Origin: Siphonodentalium dalli
Lineage: Eukaryota; Mollusca; Scaphopoda; Gadilida; Siphonodentaliidae
DNA: 64,000 nucleotides
NCBI GenBank assembly: GCA_032622095.1
Contig: CP136065.1
Coordinates: 98,281,343 to 98,345,342 of the forward strand
Direction of reading: 5' to 3'
Within the stretch, counting starts at the first letter, position 1. Every line of letters begins with the position of its first letter. A program made the position numbers and the translations under genes. The notes under the pieces were generated by a model that was given only the letters and a program-made list of their open reading frames with translations, searched no databases and was not told where the DNA came from. This document shows, in pieces, positions 35,553 to 47,050 of the stretch.

Positions 35553-37978
35553 CAGGTTCGTTCAGTTTCACCATCACGCAATAGACTCGTTGAATTTTGT
35601 ATTCTAACATTTACCGGATTATTTTCCATAACACATATTTCGCACACAAGGAGATGGAAACCTGGTTGATTTTCCTCTTCTAGTTTGTCAGCTGCTTAAC
35701 GGGTGGGAGGTATTTGCTTGTACTAGCAGTAGATAAGTTGCAAAGCAAGGTCAAGGCTCAAAGCGACATTTCCAACAAAGAAAATACCAGCGATGTGGTA
35801 AATCACATAAAACTGTCAAACTATGTTCCTATATATTTCGATATATATATATGTATGTTCCTATATATTTCGATTGTATGTTACTCTGTATATTATGGTA
35901 CTGGAGTCTCGTGTCACCCCACGTGCACTCGTGATTTCCAGAAGTGACTGAACAATTGCTTGTAAGACGAGGTACCCCAAATATGGACAGTTATCCCATG
36001 CTAGATGAACAGTCATATTACGGTAATTACCCATATCTTTCTATGCTGATGAGTAGGTAGGATTACTTCTGGAAGTCTGTACATTCAGAAAACAGAATAT
36101 AGATCGGAGTATTGGCATGGAGATTTATCATGTAGACTGATACATTTTGGACTCTTTGTTATCACAGTGTAAGTTTTAGCTCTTTATGACACCAAAATGA
36201 AAAGGACGACAATTTCAATTATTTGTATACATGCCATACACAGGTTGATACCAGGAAGCGTATAATAACTTTCTAGATAAGTCCAAAAATAATGCGTTTA
36301 GGGACCTGCTGATGCCAGCAGGTCGGATGTCTGAAAACACCAAATTGTGATTATGGCCGTTCATGATTAAAGCATTATAATTCCACCCACACGTCATATC
36401 TAACCACAGCTGGGTTACAGTTAAATTCAAATGTATCTATAGTTAACCCATTATGCGCGACGTGAGTGGACCATGTGTAGTGTATACCCTGATATTATAT
36501 TGTGGTAGTGTTTGATGTACAAATGGGTAAAACAAAATGGGATCACGAGTCTTGGTGTAATTTGTTGCTGCATCTCAGAAATGACATATAGCAACAACTT
36601 CTGTGCAGACCAGAATCTGATCTACGATAACCCATCCATAACAACACAGATTGTGCTGAGCGAAATCAGTAACTGGACACGATAGCCGTAGTTTAGTATT
36701 TACTGAACAGCGTGTGGGGAATACATGCATATGTCTTTGTAAAATCGGGACGATATGGGGACGAGGATTTATTCGCCAAATTGTTTTCCGTCGGAGTTGC
36801 CTGTAAATACGAATATCGAATACCGCCCGATTAATGAAATGGGGTTTACGTTTCAAACTCCAATGGTACTTGCAACAACAGCAGGTCTCCTGGTCTGACT
36901 CTGACCAGTTAATATGTAACATAACGTAGACAAGTTTACTTTTCCACCAAGTTGGAAACAACATTTGATATTTCTGAAGGTTATCGCGTTCATATATTGC
37001 AAATGAAGCGGTCCTTTATGGCCATCTTGTTCAACAGAAACTGCATAATTAAGTTAGACACACAGGAGGGATTCTCTTTCAGGAGATGACTATTCTTATG
37101 TTTATCACTGATCAGATAACTTTTCGGAAGATGCAAAATCTGAACTAATTTTGTACGACGAGCGCTATCTTTTTCTGAATCTCATCTTCTTTGCGATATT
37201 GGACACTAGTCAGTGAAAGCGGCGACTGTGATTTATGGTCTGGAAAAATTCACTCGGTGTTAGCACGGCCGTCTTCTGTGGGTCGAAGCTATTGTACAGC
37301 AATTGTGCATTGTATATATAACAGATTAATGGAGGCACTGACTCCGAATCAAAATCATTGCTTCAAATGTGGTTGCTTCAGAGAGTGTGAACAAATTATC
37401 ATTTCTTATCGAAGTGGCACGATAAGTTGTTCCTTATCTCACATCTAGCTTTAAAATCGGTCCCAATCAAGTCGGGTGTGAACATGCATCACCCTCGTCT
37501 AGCCCAGACGTCGATAATGGTATCCACGACATATCCACCTCATATGTACCATCATATATGGTAGCACTTGGAATAATATTTATTGAGAAAGATTGACCTT
37601 CTGTTGTCGGTTTTAAGTAATTTCATATTGATTATGTCAAAGGTGACTGACATAAATAACAATCTGGCATTCAATGTATTACTGTTACTCGGTTCTTCGT
37701 TTTAAACAATCCTGTTCATCTGTAAATACCTCGCTCAAATTGCCACCTATTTCATGGGACACGGATTACTTGAGCAGACAGACATCGCGAAAAGCAACAA
37801 CAGCATGCAATGCCACAAGTTGTTATTGGGAATGCCTGGCACAGCTGAATTATTAGCTATTTGGTTTTGATATAACAAAGTGTAAATGGAAGACGGTATA
37901 CCAGGGTGAGATGGTGGTCAAACCAACCACAAACAGATTGTACGCCCTCACGTAATTATTTGGTGAAACCAATGAACG
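35553..37978. other. No gene seen
   Basis: Low-complexity TA tracts near 35848-35880 and a short local duplication of TATGTTCCTATATATTTCGA at 35822 and 35852. The largest ORF (36575-36964, minus, 129 codons, Cys-rich) matches no family I know. Confidence 0.45.
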
Positions 37979-37990
37979 TCCATATATGAT

Positions 37991-38292
37991 GGGGGCATCG
38001 GTGGCTCATTCGACAAGGGGTACAACTCCTAGCTGTCTCGCCCTCCAGCACTGGCGATAAGGGTTCAATTCAAATGTTTCCATCGTGGACTTTGTAACTC
38101 GAAATCGTTATCTGGTGGAGTTGGCGTTACTCATCGATGGCCGGTGGTTTCCCGCACATGGTCGACGAGTTTATTAGCCATAGAAATCTGTTAGATTAGC
38201 CATAAGTGTGCGAATTTCCTCCACCACTGAAACTGGTAATGTCGCGATATGGCCTTAGATGGTGAAAGCGACATTAAACCCAAATCAATTAA
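37991..38292 (+). mobile_element. tRNA-derived SINE, copy 2
   Basis: Flanked by a perfect 12 bp duplication TCCATATATGAT (37979-37990 and 38293-38304). It has a tRNA-like head with GTGGCTCATTCGACAAGG (A box region) and GGGTTCAATTC (B box), then a body shared with copy 1 (CATCGTGGACTTTGTAACTC, CGCACATGGTCGACGAGTTT). The tail is CATTAAACCCAAATCAATTA. A functional Pol III promoter is plausible. Confidence 0.9.
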
Positions 38293-38304
38293 TCCATATA
38301 TGAT

Positions 38305-38719
38305 CCCTGTAACATGGTTACATATATTAACCACAAAACAGCATATGTATGTTATTGTGCACAAATATATGCCTTAGTGGAGTTGCCATTAGCTCCAGCC
38401 ACGCTGCATAATTTATGAGATAACAATCTTCGTCGGAAGGTACCTGGTCCGATATGGCTTATATGATTGTATGTAATTTAAAATCACTAAAATCTCTGAC
38501 AACATAACATCAGCAAAAGACGGTAAACAATACTAATTTTGTCATCAAAACAAGTTGTCCAGTTCATATTTGACAGAGCCCATGTTTTACACTAAATCCT
38601 GTCCATTGGTTGGTCGATTGCCAGTTTGGGTCATACATGTAATAAACGAAAGTGTCATTGACACTGTAGATCAACTTGGGAAGGAGTTAATTTTTTGCTG
38701 AGCAATGAATAGAATGACA
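38305..38719. other. No gene seen
   Basis: AT-rich single-copy-looking sequence. Confidence 0.55.
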
Positions 38720-40215
38720 AAGAAGGAAAGTCAACTAGAGGTCACCCCGCATATCCGTATGAAGTTTGGTGATGACTGGCTGAGGGATGTGGTCTGCAGG
38801 GTGCGCCAAAGGATTTATTCATACAATGAGTAAATTTCAAGATGGCCGCTGGCGTCATTTTTTTCAACGAATTTCGGTCAAAATAGGAGGCTCCCATCAA
38901 GAGGTCACCCCGAAGATCCATTTGAAGTTTGGTGATCATCAGAAGAGGGATGTGGTTTAGTCACGCAAAGAATAAAATCTGCCGGCTGCCATGTTTTTCA
39001 TAAGAATTGTTCAAAGTTGATAGCTCCCATCTAGAGTTGATTCTAACCATGCCTGTACATTTTAATATCAATTCTCCAATAAATGCAGGATGTGGGGTGT
39101 GCCGATGGATTCAAATTTGAAATCCAAGATGGCTGCTGGAGGCCATGTTTTTTAAAACAAATTTCGGTCAAAATAGGAGATTCCCATCTGGTGGTCACCA
39201 CGAAGATCCCTCTGACGATCGGATGAGAAATGTGGCATGTAGGGTCTGCCGAAGAATTTATTCATACAAAGAGCAAATTCCAAGATGGCCACTGTTGGCC
39301 ATTTTTTCAACAAATTGCGGTCAAGATAGGAGGCTCCCATCTAGAGGTCACCCCGAAGATCCATATGAAGTTTGGTGACGATCGGATGAGAGATGTGGCC
39401 TGTAGCGTGTGCCGAAGAATTTAGTCATACAAAGAGTAAGTTCCAAGATGGCCACTGGTGGCCATTTTTTCAACAAATTGCGGTCAAGATAGGAGGCTCC
39501 CATCGAGAGGTCACCCCGAAGATCCATATGAAGTTTGGTGACGATCGGATGACAAATGTGGCCTGTAAGGTGTGCCGAAGAATTTAGTCATACAAAGAGT
39601 AAGTTCCAAGATGGCCACTTGTGACCATTTTTTCAACAAATTGCGGTATAGATAGGAGGCTCCCATACAAAGAGTAAGTTCCAAGATGGCTACTGGTGGC
39701 AATTTTTTCAACAAACTGCGGTCAAGATAGAAGGCTCCAATCTAAAGGTCACCCCTAAGATCCATATGAAGTCTAGTGGTGATCGGATGAGGGATGTGGT
39801 CTGTAGTGTGCAAAAGGATTTAATCATGCAAAGAGTAAAATCCAAGATGGCTGCCGGCGGCCATGTTTTTCATCTAAAATCGTTCAAATCTATCTCCAGG
39901 TGATCGCAATCGTGCCTGCAAAATTTTTAAATGATCCGGCCATAAATGCGGGCTGTTGGTGTGGCGATGGATTCAAGATGGCCATGGCGGCCATGTAATT
40001 TCATCAAAATTTGGAAAAATTCGACAGCTCCCAGGTATAGATCACCCTGAAGCTACATATGGACTTTGGTGAAGATCGGAAGAGGGAAGCGGCCTGCAGA
40101 GCGTGCGGAAATAAATTGTTGACGCACGGACGTCCGCACGCACGCACGCGCAGACGACGGACGCCAACCCATGACAATAGCTCAAACTGTACGTTGTAAA
40201 TTTGAGCTAAAACGA
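38720..40215 (+). repeat. Repeat C array, forward orientation
   Basis: Degenerate tandem units of ~140-165 bp. Each has AGGTCACCCCGAAGATCCAT, GAAGTTTGGTGACGATCGGA, a GTGCCGAAGAATTTA-type block, CCAAGATGGCCACTGGTGGC and GGTCAAGATAGGAGGCTCCC. It ends in a GC-rich terminus with GACGCACGGACGTCCGCACG and CGACGGACGCCAACCCATGA. An inverted array of the same family lies at 45325-47050. The ORFs of 62-77 codons here are repeat shadows. Confidence 0.88.
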
Positions 40216-41925
40216 ACCGTCTTTGCATATTGTTGACTGCAACTCGGTTGCAACTATAGACTTATCGATCAATAATCAGAGGCAGCATTATTGTGCTACG
40301 TCACACAATGAACATTTTTTCTTGAGGAAAAAGAAAGAAAAGCTTCAGACGCTCAAGTCACATGTTTTCTCAAATGATGCTATATCTTCGCAATAAACTA
40401 CTCTACCACAGCTGAAAAAGTAGAGGGGCATGCCACTGAGTGCAAGAACGGGTATTCAAGATACTCATGCGTGTGGCTGAGTCTGCCTATTATTTCACCT
40501 GTGTGTATTATACAGCCACTTAAGGTCGCATCAATATGGACCTGATTATGCATTCTCTCATTCTGGTACGCCTTTATTATGTGACTACTTGAGACACAAA
40601 CACTGACTAATCGTGCAGCAGAACCAAGACAACCTTTCTCCGAACCATCGACAACAGGTTACCAAGAACATATATTACCACACCAACGGCTACTAGAATT
40701 TTGGGGTCTCTTTCGTTGGGTCATTTTTTTGTTAAAACTGGAAACTTTATCAGTTGTATCATTGTGTTTCTACGTTCTACTGCAGATAGTCATTCAGCAA
40801 ACTCACGTGTCTCAGTTTCCAGTGGACCGCCTCTTCAAAAATATGTTTTAAAATCACAACTTCTCGTCCGATTTAACGCGACCCAGACCATAATAATGCT
40901 GCTAAATTTTGCAAGTCAAATCAGAAGCACATCGTGAGGGATTCCCAATCACATGTGATCCGAAATGTTGCACTAAAAACAAAATAGTTAGAATATTCCA
41001 TGAATTAAGAAGTTTATTTTCATAATAGAACCACACGCACGTTTACCTTGGGACCAAACGCACAAGCACGCATGTTCTCGCTTACACCGTGTGGGTTCGT
41101 TGCAATAACCAATGGCTCAAAATTTATTGTTAAATTTTTAATAAATGACGATTTGATTCGAGATTCGATTCGATGTGATATCTTTGACCTGATTCGATTG
41201 AGATTCTATTCGAGCCGCAAATGGCCGACACTCTGAGTCAACTTGCGGTATCCCCCTAAATTACGGCATATCGCGAGACGTTTATCGTTTCGGTTGGTTA
41301 TCTTGGTGGCAATAATAGTGAGTGTTGTTTGGCGCTACTGATGTGTACTCCATCAGTGTGGGAAAGTCTGCAACAAGTAACCAGACCCACTGGATGTAGT
41401 TAACTTAGACTGCCATATCAGCATCAGATAAATTCAACAGGACCACCATCATCATTATTATCAAAAGTGGCGTGTAACACTCCGATGATGTGTTCCGAAC
41501 GGAATAACAAATAACCATGCCAAAATAAGTTATTTTAATAAATTTCATATCCAAATAGTCAGAAAACAGCGTCATTGTTATAAATGTATTGCACGCAGTG
41601 ATTATTGTTGGCGCAATCGTTACCGTAATGTTATGCCCAATAATGCGTCCTGAATAAGGTAATAAATATATACAAGTGTGCTTAGTTCAACCGTTGTTTT
41701 CTCTGAAATGGGGTTGGAATGTTCGACAATCGCATTGACAAGTCCATTGCTACATTATTCAAAGAGTTTGGATACTAACTGATATTGATTAAATGAAATA
41801 AGTCCACAATATTCCCTTGTGGCGATCTGTCTTACCCCTGGAAGCTGCCATCTTGAATGCCTCTAAAAGCACATAGCTCTAAACCAAAGTGAAAACGCAG
41901 TAAACGTCGTTCTCGCGTTCTTGTT
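40216..41925. other. No gene seen
   Basis: No supported feature. A short GATTCGA-rich stretch at 41150-41215 is low complexity. Confidence 0.5.
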
Positions 41926-42140
41926 AAACTCTTAATGCGTGAAATTCATTTTCGTTTGATAAAGTTTATTTAAATATCTTTCCTGATTTATTTTTGATAG
42001 ATTTGCAAATTATACAAAAAATTGCAAATTAAACTCTTAATTCGTGAAATTCGTTATCTTTTGATAAAGTTTATTTAAATGTATTTCTTAATATATTTTT
42101 GATAGATTTGCAAATTATAGCAAAAAGTTGCAAATTAATT
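41926..42140 (+). repeat. Tandem duplication, 105 bp period, two copies
   Basis: ACTCTTAATGCGTGAAATTC at 41928 and ACTCTTAATTCGTGAAATTC at 42033. Both copies continue with GATAAAGTTTATTTAAAT and TTTTTGATAGATTTGCAAAT. Confidence 0.9.
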
Positions 42141-42762
42141 GCTTATTCTAGTCGTATACATTATATATTTTTGGTACTTTCCATTTACATAATATTTAAA
42201 TGGTTGTTAATTCAAAACCGAATACAAACCTCATATTGTCCAAATTTTGAGAAGCCAGGTCAAGTTTGTAGCTTCCTAAAGGTATTGCTCATACATATCG
42301 CCTTTTGTGGATAAATTGAAAACGATCGACTCGTTTGTTTTACCTCCATTATGTGTTCGGAAAGTTCTGCTAATTTTGGGTGTCTTTAGACCTTATTCTA
42401 GAATATAGTAGAAGTTCTTTCACACATCGGTGGTAACATGGTTGTATCATATCCATAATGGATTGTTTTCGAGATATATCTTGACTTGTAGTAAGTTTGG
42501 GTCAAATATGTTTTTCTTTCGAGAATTGTACCAGTTTGAACATTAACTTAGTCACAAGATTGGCCACACAACTTCTCTGAACATAGTATTATTGTTGTTG
42601 TCATGATTATTTCATATGTTATTCTTATATACAGTATGTTAACCAAAGTTTCGGTTATTATTCTAATGTGGGGTTCTAAACGGGCTATATATAATTCATA
42701 GAACCGCTACATCTTTAACCAGTGGTGATATTATGTAGTATAACGGAAACTAATGTCGTGTC
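42141..42762. other. No gene seen; presumed intron downstream of the 42769 exon
   Basis: Lies on the 3' side (minus strand) of the second signal-peptide exon. I found no lectin-domain exon here or down to 36 kb. Confidence 0.4.
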
Positions 42763-42768
42763 ACTCAC

Positions 42769-42844
42769 CTGCGGCGATAAAATTTACAAACAAGTAAACA
42801 GAACAAACGTAACGAATCCACCAGTTGGCTGTGCTCTTCCGCAT
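42769..42844 (-). CDS. Second signal-peptide exon, paralogue of the lectin exon 1
   Basis: ATG at 42844-42842 opens 25 codons plus one base (MRKSTANWWIRYVCSVYLFV then NFIAA), followed by a GTGAGT donor at 42768-42763. The WIRYVxSVYLFVxFIxA core, the phase-1 donor and the upstream flank all match the exon at 12010-12079. It is two codons longer. It should be the first coding exon of a related secreted protein; a lectin-like partner exon is expected by homology but was not found. A reading frame stays open upstream to 43246, through the adjacent palindrome. I regard that as chance, because the homologous locus does not share it. Confidence 0.6.
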
Positions 42845-43087
42845 ACCTGTTCCACCCATACATACATGTGAGGGCCGCACAACAGTTGTGTTGGTTCTGA
42901 AGTATAACAATAAATATCGAGGGGGTATCACTGAGGTGTTGATATCGGCGGTGCATTGTCCCAGGATATAGTTGACACCATCGTCAAATTGGTAATTTAA
43001 ATCAGCATTTGTGAACTGATTACGTTGTATATTTCCATTATCATCATTACTAAAGTGTAATATTATACAGTTGTTGCCCGCGATTGA

Positions 43088-43198
43088 GTGAGACACGGGG
43101 ATTTGTCGCCCGCTCGATACCTGGAATGTCACCCGAGGGCCGCCAGGCCCGAGGATGACATTCCAAGTCGAGAGCGGCGACAAATCCCCATGTCTCAC
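43088..43198. repeat. 111 bp imperfect palindrome
   Basis: The left arm starts GTGAGACACGGGGATTTGTC. The right arm ends GACAAATCCCCATGTCTCAC, its near-perfect reverse complement. The arms continue through TGGAATGTCA and TGACATTCCA to a GGGCCGCCAGGCCC centre. A few mismatches and one-base indels lie in the middle. It is placed between the minus-strand signal-peptide exon and the plus-strand gag-like ORF. Confidence 0.92.
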
Positions 43199-43393
43199 GA
43201 AAACAAGGGTGACAACTGTTTTGTTATCTGACAAAGGAGTACACAAGCACCTCCTTAATGGAAGGCTTACATGTAAGTATGCGCGCGTATATTCTTTAAT
43301 CCATTTCGAAGTGTTTATGTTGCAATCCTCGCATTTTAGAAAATAATCATTCGCAGTCGGACCTCCAGAGAGCTTGGATCGCCACCTCTCAGG

Positions 43394-44107
43394 ATGAACT
43401 CGCCACCGCTAATCCCAATTAGTGTCACCAGCATGCTGGAAGCCGTGCCTGTCACGCCTTGTCTGAGCTGGTCATTCCACGCTCACAAAGGCGGATACCA
43501 GCTGATTCTGGACTTCCAGTCCGACCCGGCAAAGCTCTTTTCATGTCTCCCTACCGGGAAGGGCTCGGATATTACCGAATCAGCACGGAAGCCTCGACAT
43601 AAGATGAGAAAGAAGAAAAAGAAAACACCATCGATGAAAAAGAGAGATGCCGAAAGACTCGCTACATGGAAAGCGAAGAAATCGACCGGAACTTCACCGG
43701 TCGACCTCGCCCATCCAGCCGAAAACCCGGCCCAGTCTGTCGTCCAGGAGATGGAACCACCATCACCAGCACCACCACCACTACCACCACCAGACGAGGA
43801 TACCGATACTGAAGACGAAGACGAGGACCCCTCCGACTTCGTTCCGAAGACACCGGAGTACCAAGAGCCAGAGACTTCACCCTCAACCGAAGACTCGGCC
43901 GCCCATCTCACGATGAAGCACATCGACCTAAGCACCATCGACATAGACGTCATCCTGAAGGCATTCTGTGACGATTGCGCCGGACCTTCTCCGTCGATCT
44001 CACCTCTTCCTTCATCATCATCATCAACATCTTCCACTTCACCACCACCGAAGAAGAAGAAAAAGAAGGAAGACAAGAAAAAGAAAAAGAAAAAGAACAA
44101 AAGCTAA
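43394..44107 (+). CDS. Putative gag-like / ORF1-like protein of a retroelement
   Basis: ATG at 43394 opens a 237-codon ORF, the longest in the window outside the Z array. Residues about 1-60 hold a folded-looking part with WSFHAHKGGYQLILDFQSDP. Residues ~65-95 are strongly basic and contain KKTPSMKKRDAERLATWKAK, a pattern I associate with nucleic-acid-binding regions of invertebrate retroelement ORF1/gag-like proteins. A Pro-rich then acidic stretch (~115-160) follows, and the C terminus is a Ser run ending in a Lys-rich tail. Codon use is GC-richer than the surroundings. No reverse transcriptase follows within 10 kb, so if this is an element it is partial or non-autonomous. It could instead be an exon of a host nuclear protein; the family call is weak. 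Confidence 0.4.
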   Translation: MNSPPLIPISVTSMLEAVPVTPCLSWSFHAHKGGYQLILDFQSDPAKLFSCLPTGKGSDITESARKPRHKMRKKKKKTPSMKKRDAERLATWKAKKSTGTSPVDLAHPAENPAQSVVQEMEPPSPAPPPLPPPDEDTDTEDEDEDPSDFVPKTPEYQEPETSPSTEDSAAHLTMKHIDLSTIDIDVILKAFCDDCAGPSPSISPLPSSSSSTSSTSPPPKKKKKKEDKKKKKKKNKS

Positions 44108-44224
44108 GAACCTCACATCACCTGACCCTCCTGAGCCAAGGCCTAGACTGGTATTCACAAAACCAAGAAAATACAAGACAGGGCGTAAGGGCGACCTCCG
44201 GGTGAGCCCACCACCGTCCTCGTG

Positions 44225-44239
44225 CCGCCCTTCGGGCGG
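44225..44239 (+). other. GC-rich hairpin after the gag-like ORF
   Basis: CCGCCCTTCGGGCGG forms a 5-6 bp GC stem with a CUUCGG-type tetraloop, ~115 bp after the stop codon, inside a GC-rich trailer that ends near 44270 with AAAATAAAAC. It may mark the 3' region of the transcript. Confidence 0.5.
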
Positions 44240-44274
44240 ACACGCAAATCCTGTTCCTGCTAGAAAATAAAACG

Positions 44275-45324
44275 TTCATATGTTGGATCAATTAACATAT
44301 CCATCATTTGCGCAGCTATTTTTCGGTCAGTTTGCTGGTCGCATGGTGTGAATCGGTTCACTGAAAAAAAAGTAAAGCAATTTTGAAGCAGGGTGGCCAT
44401 GCAGCGGAATGTTCGGGTTCGTTTTAAATGAGCGTACAGGGCATGTAGACGAGAACGCTAAAATGTGAAACTAAAACGTTTTAGTGGTGCAAAAGATATT
44501 GACAACTGTTATAGACTGTTACGCAACATACGGATATTGTGAAGTCGGAGGAATGTATAGCCGAAAGGAAATTGTCAATTGATATACAATAAAGAGTGGC
44601 TATTTGAACTTTAGAGCTTAGTATACAGAAAGGTATTTGTAACGTATGTACATCGTGTGTGCAGTTGTCTGCAGTAAACACCAACTGCATAATAAGGTTT
44701 ATCTATTTGTTTCACGGTATTAATTATTGATATAAAAGGTCCAATAGGAACATTACACCTTATAACGGATTTATGTCCGTGGTAACAACATTTATACGTA
44801 TAGCACGTTTAATTGCAAATTATAAAACAACAATAATGCAAATTAGCAACACCACAGTTCGCGGTTGCTACGAAACAGTGGGGTTTATAAAAATGACTGT
44901 TTTAAAAAATTAAGAGAGAACTGTGAGGGAATATCTGTACGTCGTGTACTTTGTAGTTCTATGTTACCAGTAATCGCTGAGCGGTCAACAACTTTCGAAA
45001 TGTTACCCTCGAGCGTAACAAGTGATTTGCGATGTGACGCACCCTCGGCCTATCAGAAGAGAGGATGAAGGATTATGTTATTACAATACTTATAGCTATT
45101 TTTCCTCAAATACACACGAAACGCCTAGATGCGGTTTCCGATTCCGTATCCTGGGTGGCAACAATAATTCATGGATGGCAACAGATAGTGTACGCAGGTT
45201 TCGACACCTGACTTATGTTGAAAACAAAACTTCCGAACAAGCAACTTAAAAACCGTTAATTAATATTACCGTGTGCTGCTGTCGCGAACGTACAGTAATA
45301 ATAAATACTCATTAGCTAACTTTA
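44275..45324. other. No gene seen
   Basis: AT-rich. ORFs of 64-75 codons are unsupported. Confidence 0.5.
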
Positions 45325-47050
45325 CCATGTAAAGTTTGAGCTATTGCCATGGGTTGGCGTCCGTCGTCCGTGCATGCGTCCGTGAGTCAACAATTTCCTT
45401 CGGCACACCCTACAGGCCGCATCCCTATGCAATATTCACCAAACTTCATATGTATATCCAGGGTTACCTATAGATGGGAGCTATCAATTGTTTCCGAATT
45501 TCGATGAAAAACATGGCCGCCAGCAGCCATCTTGGTTTCAAATTTGAGTCCATCGGCACACCCTACTTATGTATGGTCGATTCATTGATTTTGAGGACGA
45601 CAGGCCCCTTCGTACTCTGTTTTTTTTTCGCTTTTCGGTGTTCGTGGATTACGTCCCTTTGGCTTTAGTCGACGTCATATTCTTGCCAGAGTATCGTAGG
45701 GACACACTAAATCGTGTATCCCAGTGGCGGTTCTTACCAGCTTTGGTAGAAGTATAACTGAATGATTTAATCTTACTAGACAAATGTGTATACAAACAAC
45801 CATTGCATAATACCAAATTCGAATAACTACTATTCTAATTGGAGCCCCGTCGTCCTCTGTTTTTTATCGCTTTTCGGTGTTCGTGGATTACGTCCCTTTG
45901 GCTTTAGTCGGCGTCATATTCTTGCCAGAGTATCGTAGGGACACACTAAATCGTGTATCCCAGTGGCGGTTCTTACCAGCTTTGGTAGAAGTATAACTGA
46001 ATGATTTAATCTTACTAGACAAATGTGTATACAAACAACCATTGCATAATACCAAATTCGAATAACTACTATTCTAATTGGAGCCTCTCCGATGAAACGA
46101 GACTGGAATTCGACGAAGTACAATGCGTTCCGATTCCTAATCCACTATCGATTTGAAAATTAATATGCGTTGCCGGGGGAGCACGGAGAACGTGCATAAA
46201 CAAATTCAAATATTTTATTTCGATAATCGTAAACCTTATTTAAATTTATTAAATTCAATTTCAATTACACTCCTATAAAGTTCTGACAAGTAATCGGATC
46301 AGAACTGACAGGTCGTCCGATTTTTTCAATTGGCGATATGCCATAATTTCTTGTTTATTTTGCAGGCACGATTGTGATCAACTGTAGATGTGAGCTATCG
46401 AATTTGAACGCTTTTCGATGAAAAACATGGCCGCCGGCAGCCATCGTGGATTTTACTCTTTGCGTGACTAAATCCTTTAGCACGCACAACAGACAACAAG
46501 CCTCATCCGATCATGACCAAGCCTATTATCGATCTTCGATGTGACCTCTAGATGGGAGCCTCCTAATTTTATAGAAATAACCATTCAGGCCACGTCTCTC
46601 ATCCGATCGTCACCAAACTTCTTAGGGACCTTCGTCTAGGTGGGAGCCTCCTATTTTGACCAAAATGTGTTTAAAAACATGGCCACAAGCGGCCATCGTG
46701 GATTTTAAATTTGAATCCATCGGCACACCCCGCAGCCCGAATTTATTGGAGAATTAATTTGAAAATTGACAGACATGTTTAGAGTCACCTCTAGACGGGA
46801 GCTATCAAATGTGAATAATTATCGATGAAAAACATGGCCGCCGGCAGCCATCTTGGATTTTACTCTTTGCATGACTAAATCCTTTGGCACACCCTACATA
46901 CCACATTTATTATCTGATGATCACCAAACTTCATATGGATCTTCGGGGTAACATATAGATGGGAACCTCCTATATTGAACGGTTTTCATTGAAAAACATG
47001 GCCGCCAACGACCATTTTGGAATTTACTCTTTGTATGACTAAATCAAATT
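45325..47050 (-). repeat. Repeat C array, inverted orientation
   Basis: The reverse complement of the 38.7-40.2 kb family. The terminus GGGTTGGCGTCCGTCGTCCG lies at the left, then units with CACCAAACTTCATATG, AGATGGGAGCTATCAA and AACATGGCCGCCAGCAGCCA follow. It is more degenerate than the forward array and is interrupted by a 239 bp tandem duplication at 45602-46079. Confidence 0.85.
45602..46079 (+). repeat. Recent 239 bp tandem duplication, two copies
   Basis: CTTTTCGGTGTTCGTGGATT occurs at 45631 and 45870. Almost every base from there through AAATTCGAATAACTACTATT and ATTGGAGCC is identical, with one visible C/G change (GTCGACGTC versus GTCGGCGTC). It lies between C-array units and does not resemble them. 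Confidence 0.93.

Noticed and set aside
36575-36964. 129-codon Cys-rich minus-strand ORF as the missing lectin-type exon of the 42.8 kb locus
   Set aside because: Lacks the Cys-x3-GG and WIG-type lectin blocks, and shows no matching phase-1 acceptor.
42845-43246. Upstream extension of the second signal-peptide exon to a 161-codon protein
   Set aside because: The extension reads through a 111 bp palindrome, and the homologous locus near 12.1 kb does not keep that frame. The internal ATG is the conserved start.
43483-44100. 205-codon antisense ORF opposite the gag-like ORF
   Set aside because: It is a shadow of the Lys/Ser/Glu-rich sense frame (poly-Phe and poly-Ser composition).
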